Origin: Lactobacillus sp. UBA5804 | Lineage (GTDB): Bacteria > Bacillota > Bacilli > Lactobacillales > Lactobacillaceae | Assembly: GCA_002418055.1 (NCBI GenBank) | Contig: DIDI01000028.1 | Coordinates: 8,354 to 14,980 of the forward strand | DNA length: 6,627 nt | Direction of reading: 5' to 3' | In this document: positions 1 through 5,560 of the stretch, in pieces | Layout of the letters: each line of letters starts with the position of its first letter | How positions within the stretch are numbered: position 1 is the first letter of the stretch | Program-made: the position numbers and the translations under genes | The notes under the pieces: model-generated | Databases searched by the model: none | Seen by the model: only the letters and a program-made list of their open reading frames with translations | Told to the model about the DNA's origin: nothing

Positions 1-293
1 GTCAGTAACTCTGCTTGCGCAGTTGTTCTAGGAAAACCATCCAAGATAAAGCCAGCAACAATGTCTGGCTGACTTAACCGTTCTTCAACTAATTTAGCCG
101 TCACTTCGTCCGGTACCAAATTACCTTTATCAATGAAGCCTTTGGCCTCAAGACCAACTGGGGTCTTGTTTGCCATGGCTTCCCTAAACATATCTCCAGT
201 TGAAATATGTGTTAAGTGATACTTGTCAACAATTCGCTCTGAGGCAGTTCCTTTACCAGCACCTGGCAAGCCTAATAGTATTAAGTTAATCAT
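1..293 (-). CDS. adk: Adenylate kinase, N-terminal part (cut by the window's left edge)
   Basis: Adk catalyses ATP + AMP to 2 ADP in the cytoplasm and balances adenine nucleotides. The ATG is at 293-291 and 97 complete codons are present, roughly the first half of a protein that is usually about 215 residues. Visible parts are the P-loop GLPGAGKGT (residues 8-16), the AMP-binding segment HISTGDMFREA (29-39), LVPDEVT (59-65) and FILDGFPRT (82-90), whose DGFPR contains a conserved catalytic/AMP-site arginine. The LID domain and any zinc-type cysteines lie outside the window. The residue after GKGT is Ala (GKGTASE), where most Adks have Gln. The gene follows secY by 10 nt, the usual secY-adk arrangement, and its SD AGGAA (305-301) overlaps the secY TAG stop, so translation is probably coupled. 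Truncation is due only to the window edge. Confidence 0.96.
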   Translation of the reverse strand, partial: MINLILLGLPGAGKGTASERIVDKYHLTHISTGDMFREAMANKTPVGLEAKGFIDKGNLVPDEVTAKLVEERLSQPDIVAGFILDGFPRTTAQAELL

Positions 294-300
294 TTTGAAG

Positions 301-305
301 TTCCT
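301..305 (-). promoter_or_regulatory. Shine-Dalgarno of adk, overlapping the secY stop codon
   Basis: On the minus strand AGGAA occupies 305-301, 7 nt before the adk ATG at 293. Its first two bases are the last two of the secY TAG stop (306-304). This is a modest SD compared with those upstream, consistent with partial dependence on ribosomes finishing secY. Confidence 0.7.
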
Positions 306-1599
306 ATCTAATGAATCCGACATACTCCCGCTTCATGAGCAGGCCTTTAACCTGTCTTGAAAGCTCAAGTACCACACCAATGACAATCAACAAACTAGTC
401 CCACCTAAACCGATTGAACTAGGTAAGTCCCAAATATTCGTTGCTAGCTGGGGTAGTAATGCAACTAGTCCTAAAAATACGGAGCCGACCGTTGACAGTC
501 GAATCAATATTTTAGAAACATACTCCTGGGTATTCTTTCCTGGCCAAACACTAGGTATATAGGCCCCTTGTTTCGTTAAATTTTCTGATAGCTTTTCAGG
601 ATTTACCTGAACAAAAGCATAGAAGAAAGTAAACAGAACAATTAATAAGGTATAGATAATCACACCTGGAGTGGTTTGCAAGCTGAAGATTTGTGTCATC
701 ACTTGATACCATTGCTGATCACTTTGCGTGTTTTGGAATAACAACAAAATTGTCGCAGGTGTCACAATAAATGAACTGGCAAAGATAACCGGAATAACTC
801 CAGACACATTAACTTTTAAGGGTAGAAAACTTTCAGAACCACTAACCGTCGCTCTTCTCGTATATTGAATCGGGATACGACGATCAGCTTGTTCAACCCA
901 TGTCACCAACTTGATAACAATTAAGATGGCAATAATGATTCCGATGAAGAACAAAATACCTTGTAAACGATCACTTGCACTCGTATTGAGTACATTTTCT
1001 TGAAAAATTGACACAATACCGTTGGGAAAGCGTGCAATAATACCTGCAAAGATGATGACTGACACGCCATTTCCTAGGCCTTTATCAGTAATCTCGTCTC
1101 CCAACCAGGTAAGCAACATCGTGCCACCGGTCATAATAATTGCAATCTCAGCATAAGTTAGTGGTGACTGTGTCTTAACTAACCCATACGAAGTTAAAGC
1201 GTTAAATCCAAGGGTAATCCCAATACTTTGAACAAAAGCCACTGCTAATGTTAAGTAACGAGTAACTTGGTTTGTCTTACGCCGCCCAACTTCACCTTGT
1301 TTTCCCCATTCAACCAGCGTTGGCACAATGTCCATCTGCAATAATTGAATGACGATTTGCGCAGTAATATAGGGCGAAACTCCTAATGAAAAAATTGAAT
1401 AGTTATCAAGTCCACCACCAGATACAGTATCTAGCATGGGAACTAAACCAGTCTGTGCAACCTGATTAATCGCTTTGGCATCTACACCTGGAACAGCGAT
1501 ATTAGCACCGATCCGATATAACAAAAGGATAAAGAGCGTGAAATATAACTTTGAACGAATTTCTTTATCCTTCAAGGCGTTCTTCAAGGTCGAAAACAT
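304..1599 (-). CDS. secY: Protein translocase channel subunit SecY
   Basis: SecY is the channel subunit of the SecYEG translocon in the plasma membrane. It passes unfolded preproteins pushed by SecA and inserts membrane proteins from docked ribosomes. The 431-residue length is typical. About ten membrane segments can be placed (roughly residues 17-37, 76-90, 111-133, 147-167, 175-192, 212-236, 264-289, 310-334, 362-385, 395-414). The plug region GGGLDNYSIFSLGVSPYITA is at 61-80. The C4 loop holds RRIPIQYTRR (240-249), a ribosome/SecA-docking element. The C5 loop holds NPEKLSENLTKQGAYIPSVWPGK (about 333-355). Where most SecYs have PGIRPG or PSVRPG, this one has PSVWPG, with Trp352 at the position of E. 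coli Arg357. The ATG at 1599-1597 shares one base with the rplO TAA stop (TAATG), and a GAGGTGA SD lies inside rplO. It ends in TAG at 306-304, 10 nt before adk. Confidence 0.98.
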   Translation of the reverse strand: MFSTLKNALKDKEIRSKLYFTLFILLLYRIGANIAVPGVDAKAINQVAQTGLVPMLDTVSGGGLDNYSIFSLGVSPYITAQIVIQLLQMDIVPTLVEWGKQGEVGRRKTNQVTRYLTLAVAFVQSIGITLGFNALTSYGLVKTQSPLTYAEIAIIMTGGTMLLTWLGDEITDKGLGNGVSVIIFAGIIARFPNGIVSIFQENVLNTSASDRLQGILFFIGIIIAILIVIKLVTWVEQADRRIPIQYTRRATVSGSESFLPLKVNVSGVIPVIFASSFIVTPATILLLFQNTQSDQQWYQVMTQIFSLQTTPGVIIYTLLIVLFTFFYAFVQVNPEKLSENLTKQGAYIPSVWPGKNTQEYVSKILIRLSTVGSVFLGLVALLPQLATNIWDLPSSIGLGGTSLLIVIGVVLELSRQVKGLLMKREYVGFIR

Positions 1600-2039
1600 T
1601 AAATCACCTCAACATTACCGCCAGCGGCTTCAACTGCTTTTTTAGCAGCTTCAGAAGCCTTGTTAACCTTAACCGTTAACTTAGCCTTCAATTCACCGCT
1701 AGCTAGTAACTTAACTCCGGCTAAATCTTTCTTGATAATGCCGGCCTTTTTAAGATCTTCAACAGTAACGACTGCTCCATCTGAAAACTGATTTAAATCA
1801 GTTAATGAAACAATAGCATATTCTTTACGGTTGACATTCTTGAATCCACGTTTAGGCATGGTTCTAAATAATGGCATTTGACCACCTTCAAAACCTAAAC
1901 GCGTGTGACCACCTTGACGAGCCAGTTGACCCTTTTGGCCACGACCAGAAGTTTTACCGAAACCACTAGAAGTACCACGACCTACGCGTTTCTTAGCACG
2001 ACGGGAGCCTTCTGCAGCATGTAATTCATGAAGCTTCAT
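1599..2039 (-). CDS. rplO: Large-subunit ribosomal protein L15 (uL15)
   Basis: L15 is a late-assembly 50S protein that threads a long basic N-terminal arm into 23S rRNA. The 146-residue length is normal. The N-terminus MKLHELHAAEGSRRAKKRVGRG is basic and glycine-rich, and the hallmark GFGKTSGRGQKGQLARQGGHTRLGFEGGQMPLFRTMPKRGF spans about residues 26-66. The globular C-terminal part with VKLLASGELKAKLTVKVNKAS follows at about 109-129. The ATG at 2039 has a strong AGGAGGT SD (2055-2049) with 9 nt spacing, 20 nt after rpmD. The final codons, for Val-Glu-Val-Ile, also provide the SD for secY, and the TAA stop overlaps the secY start by one base. Confidence 0.98.
   Translation of the reverse strand: MKLHELHAAEGSRRAKKRVGRGTSSGFGKTSGRGQKGQLARQGGHTRLGFEGGQMPLFRTMPKRGFKNVNRKEYAIVSLTDLNQFSDGAVVTVEDLKKAGIIKKDLAGVKLLASGELKAKLTVKVNKASEAAKKAVEAAGGNVEVI
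1604..1610 (-). promoter_or_regulatory. Shine-Dalgarno of secY embedded in the rplO coding end
   Basis: Minus-strand GAGGTGA (1610-1604) lies within the last rplO codons GAG GTG ATT TAA. It puts GAGG 7 nt before the secY ATG at 1599. This supports the 1599 start and implies coupling across the TAATG junction. Confidence 0.8.
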
Positions 2040-2059
2040 TAATTAGGTACCTCCTGTAA

Positions 2060-2245
2060 TTATTTAGTAATCTCTTCAACAGAGATCAAGTGAGCAATTT
2101 TCAGTAATGCCCCACGAGTAGCACTATTGTCAGGGAGGACAACAGTACTATTTACCTTACCTAAACCCAAGGCACTTACGACCTTACGCTGGTTAGGAAG
2201 ACGGTGGGCAACACTTCTAATTAAAGTAATCTTTAAATCAGTCAT
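2060..2245 (-). CDS. rpmD: Large-subunit ribosomal protein L30 (uL30)
   Basis: L30 is a small 50S protein that binds 23S rRNA with a ferredoxin-like fold. At 61 residues it has the usual bacterial length. Conserved features are LKITLIRSVAHRLPNQRKVVSALGL (about 4-28), where family members share a ...R-NQR..V.ALGL core, then KVNSTVVLPDNSATRGALLKIAHLISVEE (about 30-58), with the PDN..RG..KIAHL pattern. The ATG at 2245 follows rpsE by 11 nt. Its SD, GGGAGA (2257-2252), starts at the last G of the rpsE TAG stop. The position between S5 and L15 is diagnostic. No oddities seen. Confidence 0.97.
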   Translation of the reverse strand: MTDLKITLIRSVAHRLPNQRKVVSALGLGKVNSTVVLPDNSATRGALLKIAHLISVEEITK

Positions 2246-2256
2246 CTATGTTCTCC

Positions 2257-2772
2257 CTAATCTTCTAAACTCTTAGCAGATTGACGTAGCTTCAAAACAT
2301 CTTCACGAGTCTTTAACTTCGTTAACCCATCAATCGTCGCACGTACGACATTGATTGGACTGTTTGAGCCAAGTGACTTAGAAGTGACGTCAGCAATCCC
2401 AGCCATATCCATAACGATACGGGTGGCACCACCGGCAGCAACACCAGAACCCTTTTCAGCTGGCTTAAGTAAAACATTACCTGAACCAAAGTGACCGATC
2501 ACTTCATGAGGAATGGTACTGCCAACGGTTGGAACCTTAATCATGTTCTTCTTGCCGGCTTCAACAGCCTTACGGATAGCTTCTGGAACTTCTTGAGCCT
2601 TACCAGTACCAAAGCCAACGCGGCCCTTCTTATCTCCAACGACTACAAGGGCTGCAAATCTCATGCGACGACCACCCTTAACAACCTTGGAAATACGGTT
2701 AACAGCAACTAATTGGTCTTCGATATCGTCTTTAGGTCTACGATCTTTACGAGAATCGTTACGGTTTGCCAT
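2257..2772 (-). CDS. rpsE: Small-subunit ribosomal protein S5 (uS5)
   Basis: S5 sits on the solvent side of the 30S near helix 34 and the mRNA entry tunnel, affecting decoding accuracy. The 171 residues are normal. The N-terminal S5 double-stranded-RNA-binding-type domain covers about 21-84, with LVAVNRISKVVKGGRRMRF at 21-39 and FGTGKAQEVPEAIRKA at 54-69. The C-terminal S5 domain, about 95-165, includes LLKPAEKGSGVAAGG (101-115) and NSPINVVRATIDGL (137-150). The loop around KGGRR (32-36), where spectinomycin-resistance changes map in other bacteria, looks wild type. The ATG at 2772 has SD AAGGAGA (2787-2781) with 8 nt spacing. The gene lies 17 nt after rplR. Confidence 0.98.
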   Translation of the reverse strand: MANRNDSRKDRRPKDDIEDQLVAVNRISKVVKGGRRMRFAALVVVGDKKGRVGFGTGKAQEVPEAIRKAVEAGKKNMIKVPTVGSTIPHEVIGHFGSGNVLLKPAEKGSGVAAGGATRIVMDMAGIADVTSKSLGSNSPINVVRATIDGLTKLKTREDVLKLRQSAKSLED

Positions 2773-2789
2773 GTGTTAATTCTCCTTTC

Positions 2790-3149
2790 CTAGAATACTA
2801 ATCCGTTTTCACGTGCAGCTTCAGCTAAAGCTTGGATACGACCATGGTATAAATAACCACTTCTGTCAAAAACAACCGTAGTAATCTTCTTAGCCTTAGC
2901 AGCTTCAGCGATTGCCTTACCAACAGCTTTAGCTTGGTCAGCCTTAGTAGTTTCTTGAGAAACAGACTTTGTAACAGTTGAGGCACTTGCGAGCGTTACA
3001 CCCTCTACATCATCAATTAATTGAGCGTAGATGTTCTTGTTTGAACGGAAAACACTTAAGCGTGGGCGCTCAGCAGTACCAGAGATCTTTCCGCGAATAC
3101 GTTTATGACGCTTTAAGCGTAATTTGTTTTTATCTGGTTTTGAAATCAC
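2790..3149 (-). CDS. rplR: Large-subunit ribosomal protein L18 (uL18), GTG start
   Basis: L18 binds 5S rRNA and, with L5, anchors it in the central protuberance of the 50S. The 119 residues match the family. The basic N-terminus KLRLKRHKRIRGKISG (about 9-24) leads to the conserved RPRLSVFRSNKNIYAQLIDD (28-47), and the C-terminal half has VVFDRSGYLYHGRIQALAEAARENGL. The start codon is GTG at 3149-3147, not ATG. It is supported by an SD, GAGGTGA (3160-3154), whose GAGG lies 7 nt upstream, and by the N-terminus fitting family length. No in-frame ATG occurs nearby. It lies 25 nt after rplF and 17 nt before rpsE. Confidence 0.97.
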   Translation of the reverse strand: MISKPDKNKLRLKRHKRIRGKISGTAERPRLSVFRSNKNIYAQLIDDVEGVTLASASTVTKSVSQETTKADQAKAVGKAIAEAAKAKKITTVVFDRSGYLYHGRIQALAEAARENGLVF

Positions 3150-3153
3150 AATT

Positions 3154-3160
3154 TCACCTC
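3154..3160 (-). promoter_or_regulatory. Shine-Dalgarno deciding the rplR GTG start
   Basis: Minus-strand GAGGTGA (3160-3154) ends 4 nt before the GTG at 3149. The same element precedes secY at identical spacing. It supports initiation at GTG. Confidence 0.75.
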
Positions 3161-3174
3161 AAAATAATCTTTTA

Positions 3175-3705
3175 TTACTTACCAGTCTTACCTTCCTTGC
3201 GACGTACATATTCGTCAACATAACGAATACCTTTACCCTTATAAGGCTCAGGACTACGAACCGCACGGATTTCAGCTGCAAATTGACCAACGTCTTGTTT
3301 TGAAATACCTTCAACATCAACGTCAGTTGCAGAAGTGGCTTTAACAGAAACCCCTTCTGGTGCTTTTAACACAACTGGATGTGAGTAACCAACGTTTAAA
3401 GTAATCTCGCTACCCTTGGCAACAGCACGGTAACCAACACCGATTAACTTCAAACTCTTCTTATAACCATCAATTACGCCTTCGATCATCGAAGCCAAGT
3501 TAGCTCTTTCAGTACCATGAATTGCTTTATCATTTTCATTAGTACGTGAAAAGTTAATCTTGTTATCTTTTTCTTCGAACTTGATACGAGGATCAAAATG
3601 ACGAGTAATTTCACCCTTAGGGCCCTTAACAGTGATGTTCTCACCATCTTTGGTAACAGTGACACCTTTGGGTACTTCAATAGTCTTTAAACCAATACGA
3701 CTCAT
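3175..3705 (-). CDS. rplF: Large-subunit ribosomal protein L6 (uL6)
   Basis: L6 lies near the factor-binding region and sarcin-ricin loop of the 50S and helps late assembly. The 176 residues are typical. The two tandem L6 repeats are visible: the first begins MSRIGLKTIEVPKGVTVTKDGENITVKGPKGEI (1-33), and the second contains KLIGVGYRAVAKGSEITLNVGYSHPV. The C-terminal RNA-binding signature PEPYKGKGIRYVDEYVRRKEGK is at about 152-173. The ATG at 3705 has SD AAGGAGAA (3719-3712), whose AAGGAG ends 8 nt before the start. The gene follows rpsH by 25 nt and precedes rplR by 25 nt. No truncation or unusual residues seen. Confidence 0.98.
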   Translation of the reverse strand: MSRIGLKTIEVPKGVTVTKDGENITVKGPKGEITRHFDPRIKFEEKDNKINFSRTNENDKAIHGTERANLASMIEGVIDGYKKSLKLIGVGYRAVAKGSEITLNVGYSHPVVLKAPEGVSVKATSATDVDVEGISKQDVGQFAAEIRAVRSPEPYKGKGIRYVDEYVRRKEGKTGK

Positions 3706-3730
3706 TGACTGTTCTCCTTTCTGTCAGATA

Positions 3731-4129
3731 TTACCAAATATAGGCAATAACTTCGCCGCCGACATTCTTCTGTCTTGCTTCCTTATCGGTGATAAGACCA
3801 GCAGACGTCGAAACGATAGCAATTCCCAAACCATTGAGAACTTTAGGCAAACTTTCAGCACCAACATAATTTCTAAGACCAGGCTTAGAAATACGCTTTA
3901 AACCTGAAATAACACGTTCCCCATTAGGACCATATTTCAAGTCAATCTTAATGATGCCTTGTTTGTTATCATCCGTAACTTCGTAGTTACGAATGAAGCC
4001 TTCATTTTTCAAAATTTCTGAAATTGACTTCTTGATATTTGATGCAGGAATTTCAACTGAACCGTGTTTAGCCATGTTGGCATTGCGGATTCTAGTCAAG
4101 TAATCTGCGATTGGATCTGTCATAACCAT
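3731..4129 (-). CDS. rpsH: Small-subunit ribosomal protein S8 (uS8)
   Basis: S8 is a primary 16S rRNA binder (helix 21) that organises the 30S central domain. In E. coli it also represses spc-operon translation. The 132 residues are normal. The N-terminus MVMTDPIADYLTRIRNANMAKHG is the classic S8 opening, GLKRISKPGLRNYVG (about 76-90) is well conserved, and the C-terminal rRNA-binding part is LNGLGIAIVSTSAGLITDKEARQKNVGGEVIAYIW (about 98-132). Two ATGs are possible, 4129 and 4123. AGGAGGA (4145-4139) is 9 nt from the first and 15 nt from the second, so 4129 is preferred. The gene is 25 nt after rpsN. Confidence 0.98.
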   Translation of the reverse strand: MVMTDPIADYLTRIRNANMAKHGSVEIPASNIKKSISEILKNEGFIRNYEVTDDNKQGIIKIDLKYGPNGERVISGLKRISKPGLRNYVGAESLPKVLNGLGIAIVSTSAGLITDKEARQKNVGGEVIAYIW

Positions 4130-4138
4130 TTAATTCTA

Positions 4139-4145
4139 TCCTCCT
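4139..4145 (-). promoter_or_regulatory. Shine-Dalgarno selecting the first rpsH ATG
   Basis: Minus-strand AGGAGGA (4145-4139) is a near-perfect anti-16S match, 9 nt before the ATG at 4129 and 15 nt before the ATG at 4123. It favours the protein starting MVMTD. Confidence 0.7.
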
Positions 4146-4154
4146 AACCGTATA

Positions 4155-4340
4155 TTACCAACTAGCCTTCTTAAGACCAGGAATTTGACCCTTGTGTGCC
4201 AATTCCTTTAAGCAGATACGGCACAACCCGAACTTACGGTATACAGAATGTGGACGGCCACATCTCTCACAACGGGTATAAGCTCGTGATGAGAATTTAG
4301 CAGGACGTGAATTTCTGATTTTTTGTGATGTTTTAGCCAT
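4155..4340 (-). CDS. rpsN: Small-subunit ribosomal protein S14, zinc-binding type Z (uS14)
   Basis: S14 is a 30S head protein next to S3 and S10. This is the short zinc form (61 residues, often called rpsZ or rpsN1), as opposed to the roughly 90-residue zinc-free form. Four cysteines make the zinc site: C24-x2-C27 and C40-x2-C43, with CERCGRPHSVYRKFGLCRIC in between (24-43). The C-terminus HKGQIPGLKKASW is the family standard. The ATG at 4340 is preceded by GGAGGA (4351-4346). The gene begins 12 nt after the rplE stop. Position between L5 and S8 is standard. Whether a zinc-independent paralogue exists elsewhere cannot be told from this window. Confidence 0.98.
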   Translation of the reverse strand: MAKTSQKIRNSRPAKFSSRAYTRCERCGRPHSVYRKFGLCRICLKELAHKGQIPGLKKASW

Positions 4341-4352
4341 TAATGTCCTCCA

Positions 4353-4895
4353 TTACTTGGTAAAAGGCATACCAAATTGACTTAAAAGCTCATGAGCTTC
4401 CTCATCAGTGTTGGCAGTAGTAACGATAACAATGTCCAAGCCTCTGGTCCGGTTGACTTTATCGAAGTCAATTTCTGGGAAGATTAATTGTTCCTTAATC
4501 CCCAAAGTATAATTTCCACGACCATCAAATGAACGGCTAGAAACACCACGGAAGTCACGAACACGAGGAAGTGAGACATTGACTAACTTGTATAAGAAGT
4601 CGTACATTCTATCATTTCTCAAGGTTACCTTAGCACCAATCGCCATACCTTCACGTAAACGGAAGTTAGCGATTGACTTCTTTGCTTTAGTAATCAGTGG
4701 CTTTTGGCCTGAAATCAGTTGCAATTCTGCAACGGCTTCATCCAAGTTTTTTGCATTTGAGACAGCGTCACCAACACCCATATTTAAAACGATCTTTTCA
4801 ATCTTGGGAACTTGCATGGATGACTTGTAATTAAACTTTTCTTCCATTGCTGGAACAAACTTTTCTTTGTATTGTTGAGCTAAAATACTTGCCAT
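4353..4895 (-). CDS. rplE: Large-subunit ribosomal protein L5 (uL5)
   Basis: L5 binds 5S rRNA and forms part of the central protuberance, contacting S13 and P-site tRNA. The 180 residues are typical. The L5 signature VPKIEKIVLNMGVGDA is at 29-44, followed by GQKPLITKAKKSIANFRLREGMAIGAKVTLR (about 63-93), SLPRVRDFRGVSSRSFDGRGNYTLGIKEQLIFPEID (about 108-143), and the C-terminal GLDIVIVTTANTDEEAHELLSQFGMPF. The ATG at 4895 has SD AAGGGAGGA (4909-4901). The gene lies 14 nt after rplX, and its TAA stop (4355-4353) overlaps an out-of-frame ATG. No defects seen. Confidence 0.98.
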   Translation of the reverse strand: MASILAQQYKEKFVPAMEEKFNYKSSMQVPKIEKIVLNMGVGDAVSNAKNLDEAVAELQLISGQKPLITKAKKSIANFRLREGMAIGAKVTLRNDRMYDFLYKLVNVSLPRVRDFRGVSSRSFDGRGNYTLGIKEQLIFPEIDFDKVNRTRGLDIVIVTTANTDEEAHELLSQFGMPFTK

Positions 4896-4909
4896 TTGTG
4901 TCCTCCCTT

Positions 4910-5149
4910 CTACTTGTCTTCTTTAGTTGCCTTAGCAACAACCTTAACGTTGGAAGCATGGATTGAACCTTCACGTTCAACGACACCACCATTTTGGTTA
5001 GTTTGTGAAGGTTTTTGATGCTTTTTAATGACGTTAACGCCCTTAACAACCACGCGGTCCTTCTTAGTATCAACCGCTAGGACTGTACCTTCTTTACCCT
5101 TATCTTTGCCGGCAATTACTTTAACTCTATCACCATTTTTAATAAACAT
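4910..5149 (-). CDS. rplX: Large-subunit ribosomal protein L24 (uL24), short form
   Basis: L24 is an early 50S assembly initiator near the exit tunnel that binds 23S rRNA domain I. The KOW motif is at the N-terminus: NGDRVKVIAGKDKGKEGTVLAVDTKKDRVVVKGVN (about 5-39). KKHQKPSQTNQNGGVVEREGSIHASNVKVV follows (about 43-72). At 79 residues it lacks the C-terminal extension, often with CxxC pairs, that makes many L24s about 100 residues long. It ends with VVAKATKEDK and a TAG. The remaining gene order is intact, and I recall similarly short L24s in lactobacilli, so this looks like a lineage form, not a break. The ATG at 5149 has SD GAGGTG (5160-5155), 16 nt after rplN. Confidence 0.96.
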   Translation of the reverse strand: MFIKNGDRVKVIAGKDKGKEGTVLAVDTKKDRVVVKGVNVIKKHQKPSQTNQNGGVVEREGSIHASNVKVVAKATKEDK

Positions 5150-5165
5150 GCGCGCACCTCACTTC

Positions 5166-5534
5166 TTATAAAACTTCAGGAGCAAGAGAAACGATCTTCA
5201 TGAAGTCGCCATCACGTAATTCACGTGCAACGGGTCCAAAGATACGTGTCCCACGAGGGCTCTTGTCTGCATTAATAATTACAGCTGCATTTTCATCAAA
5301 CTTGATGTATGAGCCGTCTTCACGGCGAGCACCTGATTTGGTTCTCACAATAACAGCTTTAACGACGTCACTTTTTTTGACAACGCCACCTGGTGTTGCT
5401 TGTTTAACAGCAGCTACTACGACATCACCGATATTACCGGTCTTACGCTTAGACCCACCTAATACTCTGACAACCAATAATTCTCTGGCACCAGAGTTGT
5501 CGGCAACCTTTAAACGAGATTCGTTTTGAATCAC
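5166..5534 (-). CDS. rplN: Large-subunit ribosomal protein L14 (uL14), GTG start
   Basis: L14 lies at the subunit interface of the 50S and forms bridges to 16S rRNA. It is also the docking site for the silencing factor RsfS. The 122 residues are exactly typical. MIQNESRLKVADNSGARELLVVRVLGG is the invariant opening (1-27), and the L14 signature region SGARREDGSYIKFDENAAVIINADKSPRGTRIFGPVARELR spans about 67-107. The start codon is GTG (5534-5532). It is fixed by universal conservation of the IQ.ESRL N-terminus and by SD GGAGGA (5547-5542) at 7 nt spacing. The gene follows rpsQ by 26 nt, the longest gap here. A short inverted repeat overlaps the start. Confidence 0.98.
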   Translation of the reverse strand: MIQNESRLKVADNSGARELLVVRVLGGSKRKTGNIGDVVVAAVKQATPGGVVKKSDVVKAVIVRTKSGARREDGSYIKFDENAAVIINADKSPRGTRIFGPVARELRDGDFMKIVSLAPEVL

Positions 5535-5541
5535 TGTGGAA

Positions 5542-5547
5542 TCCTCC
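5542..5547 (-). promoter_or_regulatory. Shine-Dalgarno of rplN (GTG start)
   Basis: Minus-strand GGAGGA (5547-5542), preceded by more Gs, lies 7 nt before the GTG at 5534. The strong SD may offset the weak start codon. Confidence 0.75.
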
Positions 5548-5560
5548 CCTCACTACGCAA

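Noticed and set aside
294..303. Terminator or promoter between secY and adk
   Set aside because: The gap is 10 nt with no inverted repeat, T-run or -10/-35 pair. The adk SD overlaps the secY stop. No other gap (maximum 26 nt) holds a terminator-like hairpin either.
2656..2680. Possible spectinomycin-resistance change in the S5 loop
   Set aside because: The loop reads KVVKGGRRMRF, the ordinary sensitive-type sequence, with no deletion or substitution at the known positions.
4880..4925. S8 repressor operator at the rplX/rplE junction, as in the E. coli spc operon
   Set aside because: I could not find a hairpin resembling 16S helix 21 around the rplE start, and S8 control at this site is established for enterobacteria, not for this group.
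4831..5073. 80-codon minus-strand frame overlapping rplX and rplE
   Set aside because: It is an alternative frame of rplX running into rplE, with no known motif and no SD. The same applies to the 64-codon frame at 3486-3680 within rplF.
5200..5529. 109-codon open frame on the plus strand opposite rplN
   Set aside because: Mirrors a highly conserved gene, has no convincing SD, and its translation resembles no family. It is an antisense shadow. The same holds for plus-strand frames at 311-562, 2491-2712, 2978-3223, 3632-3901 and 4579-4830.
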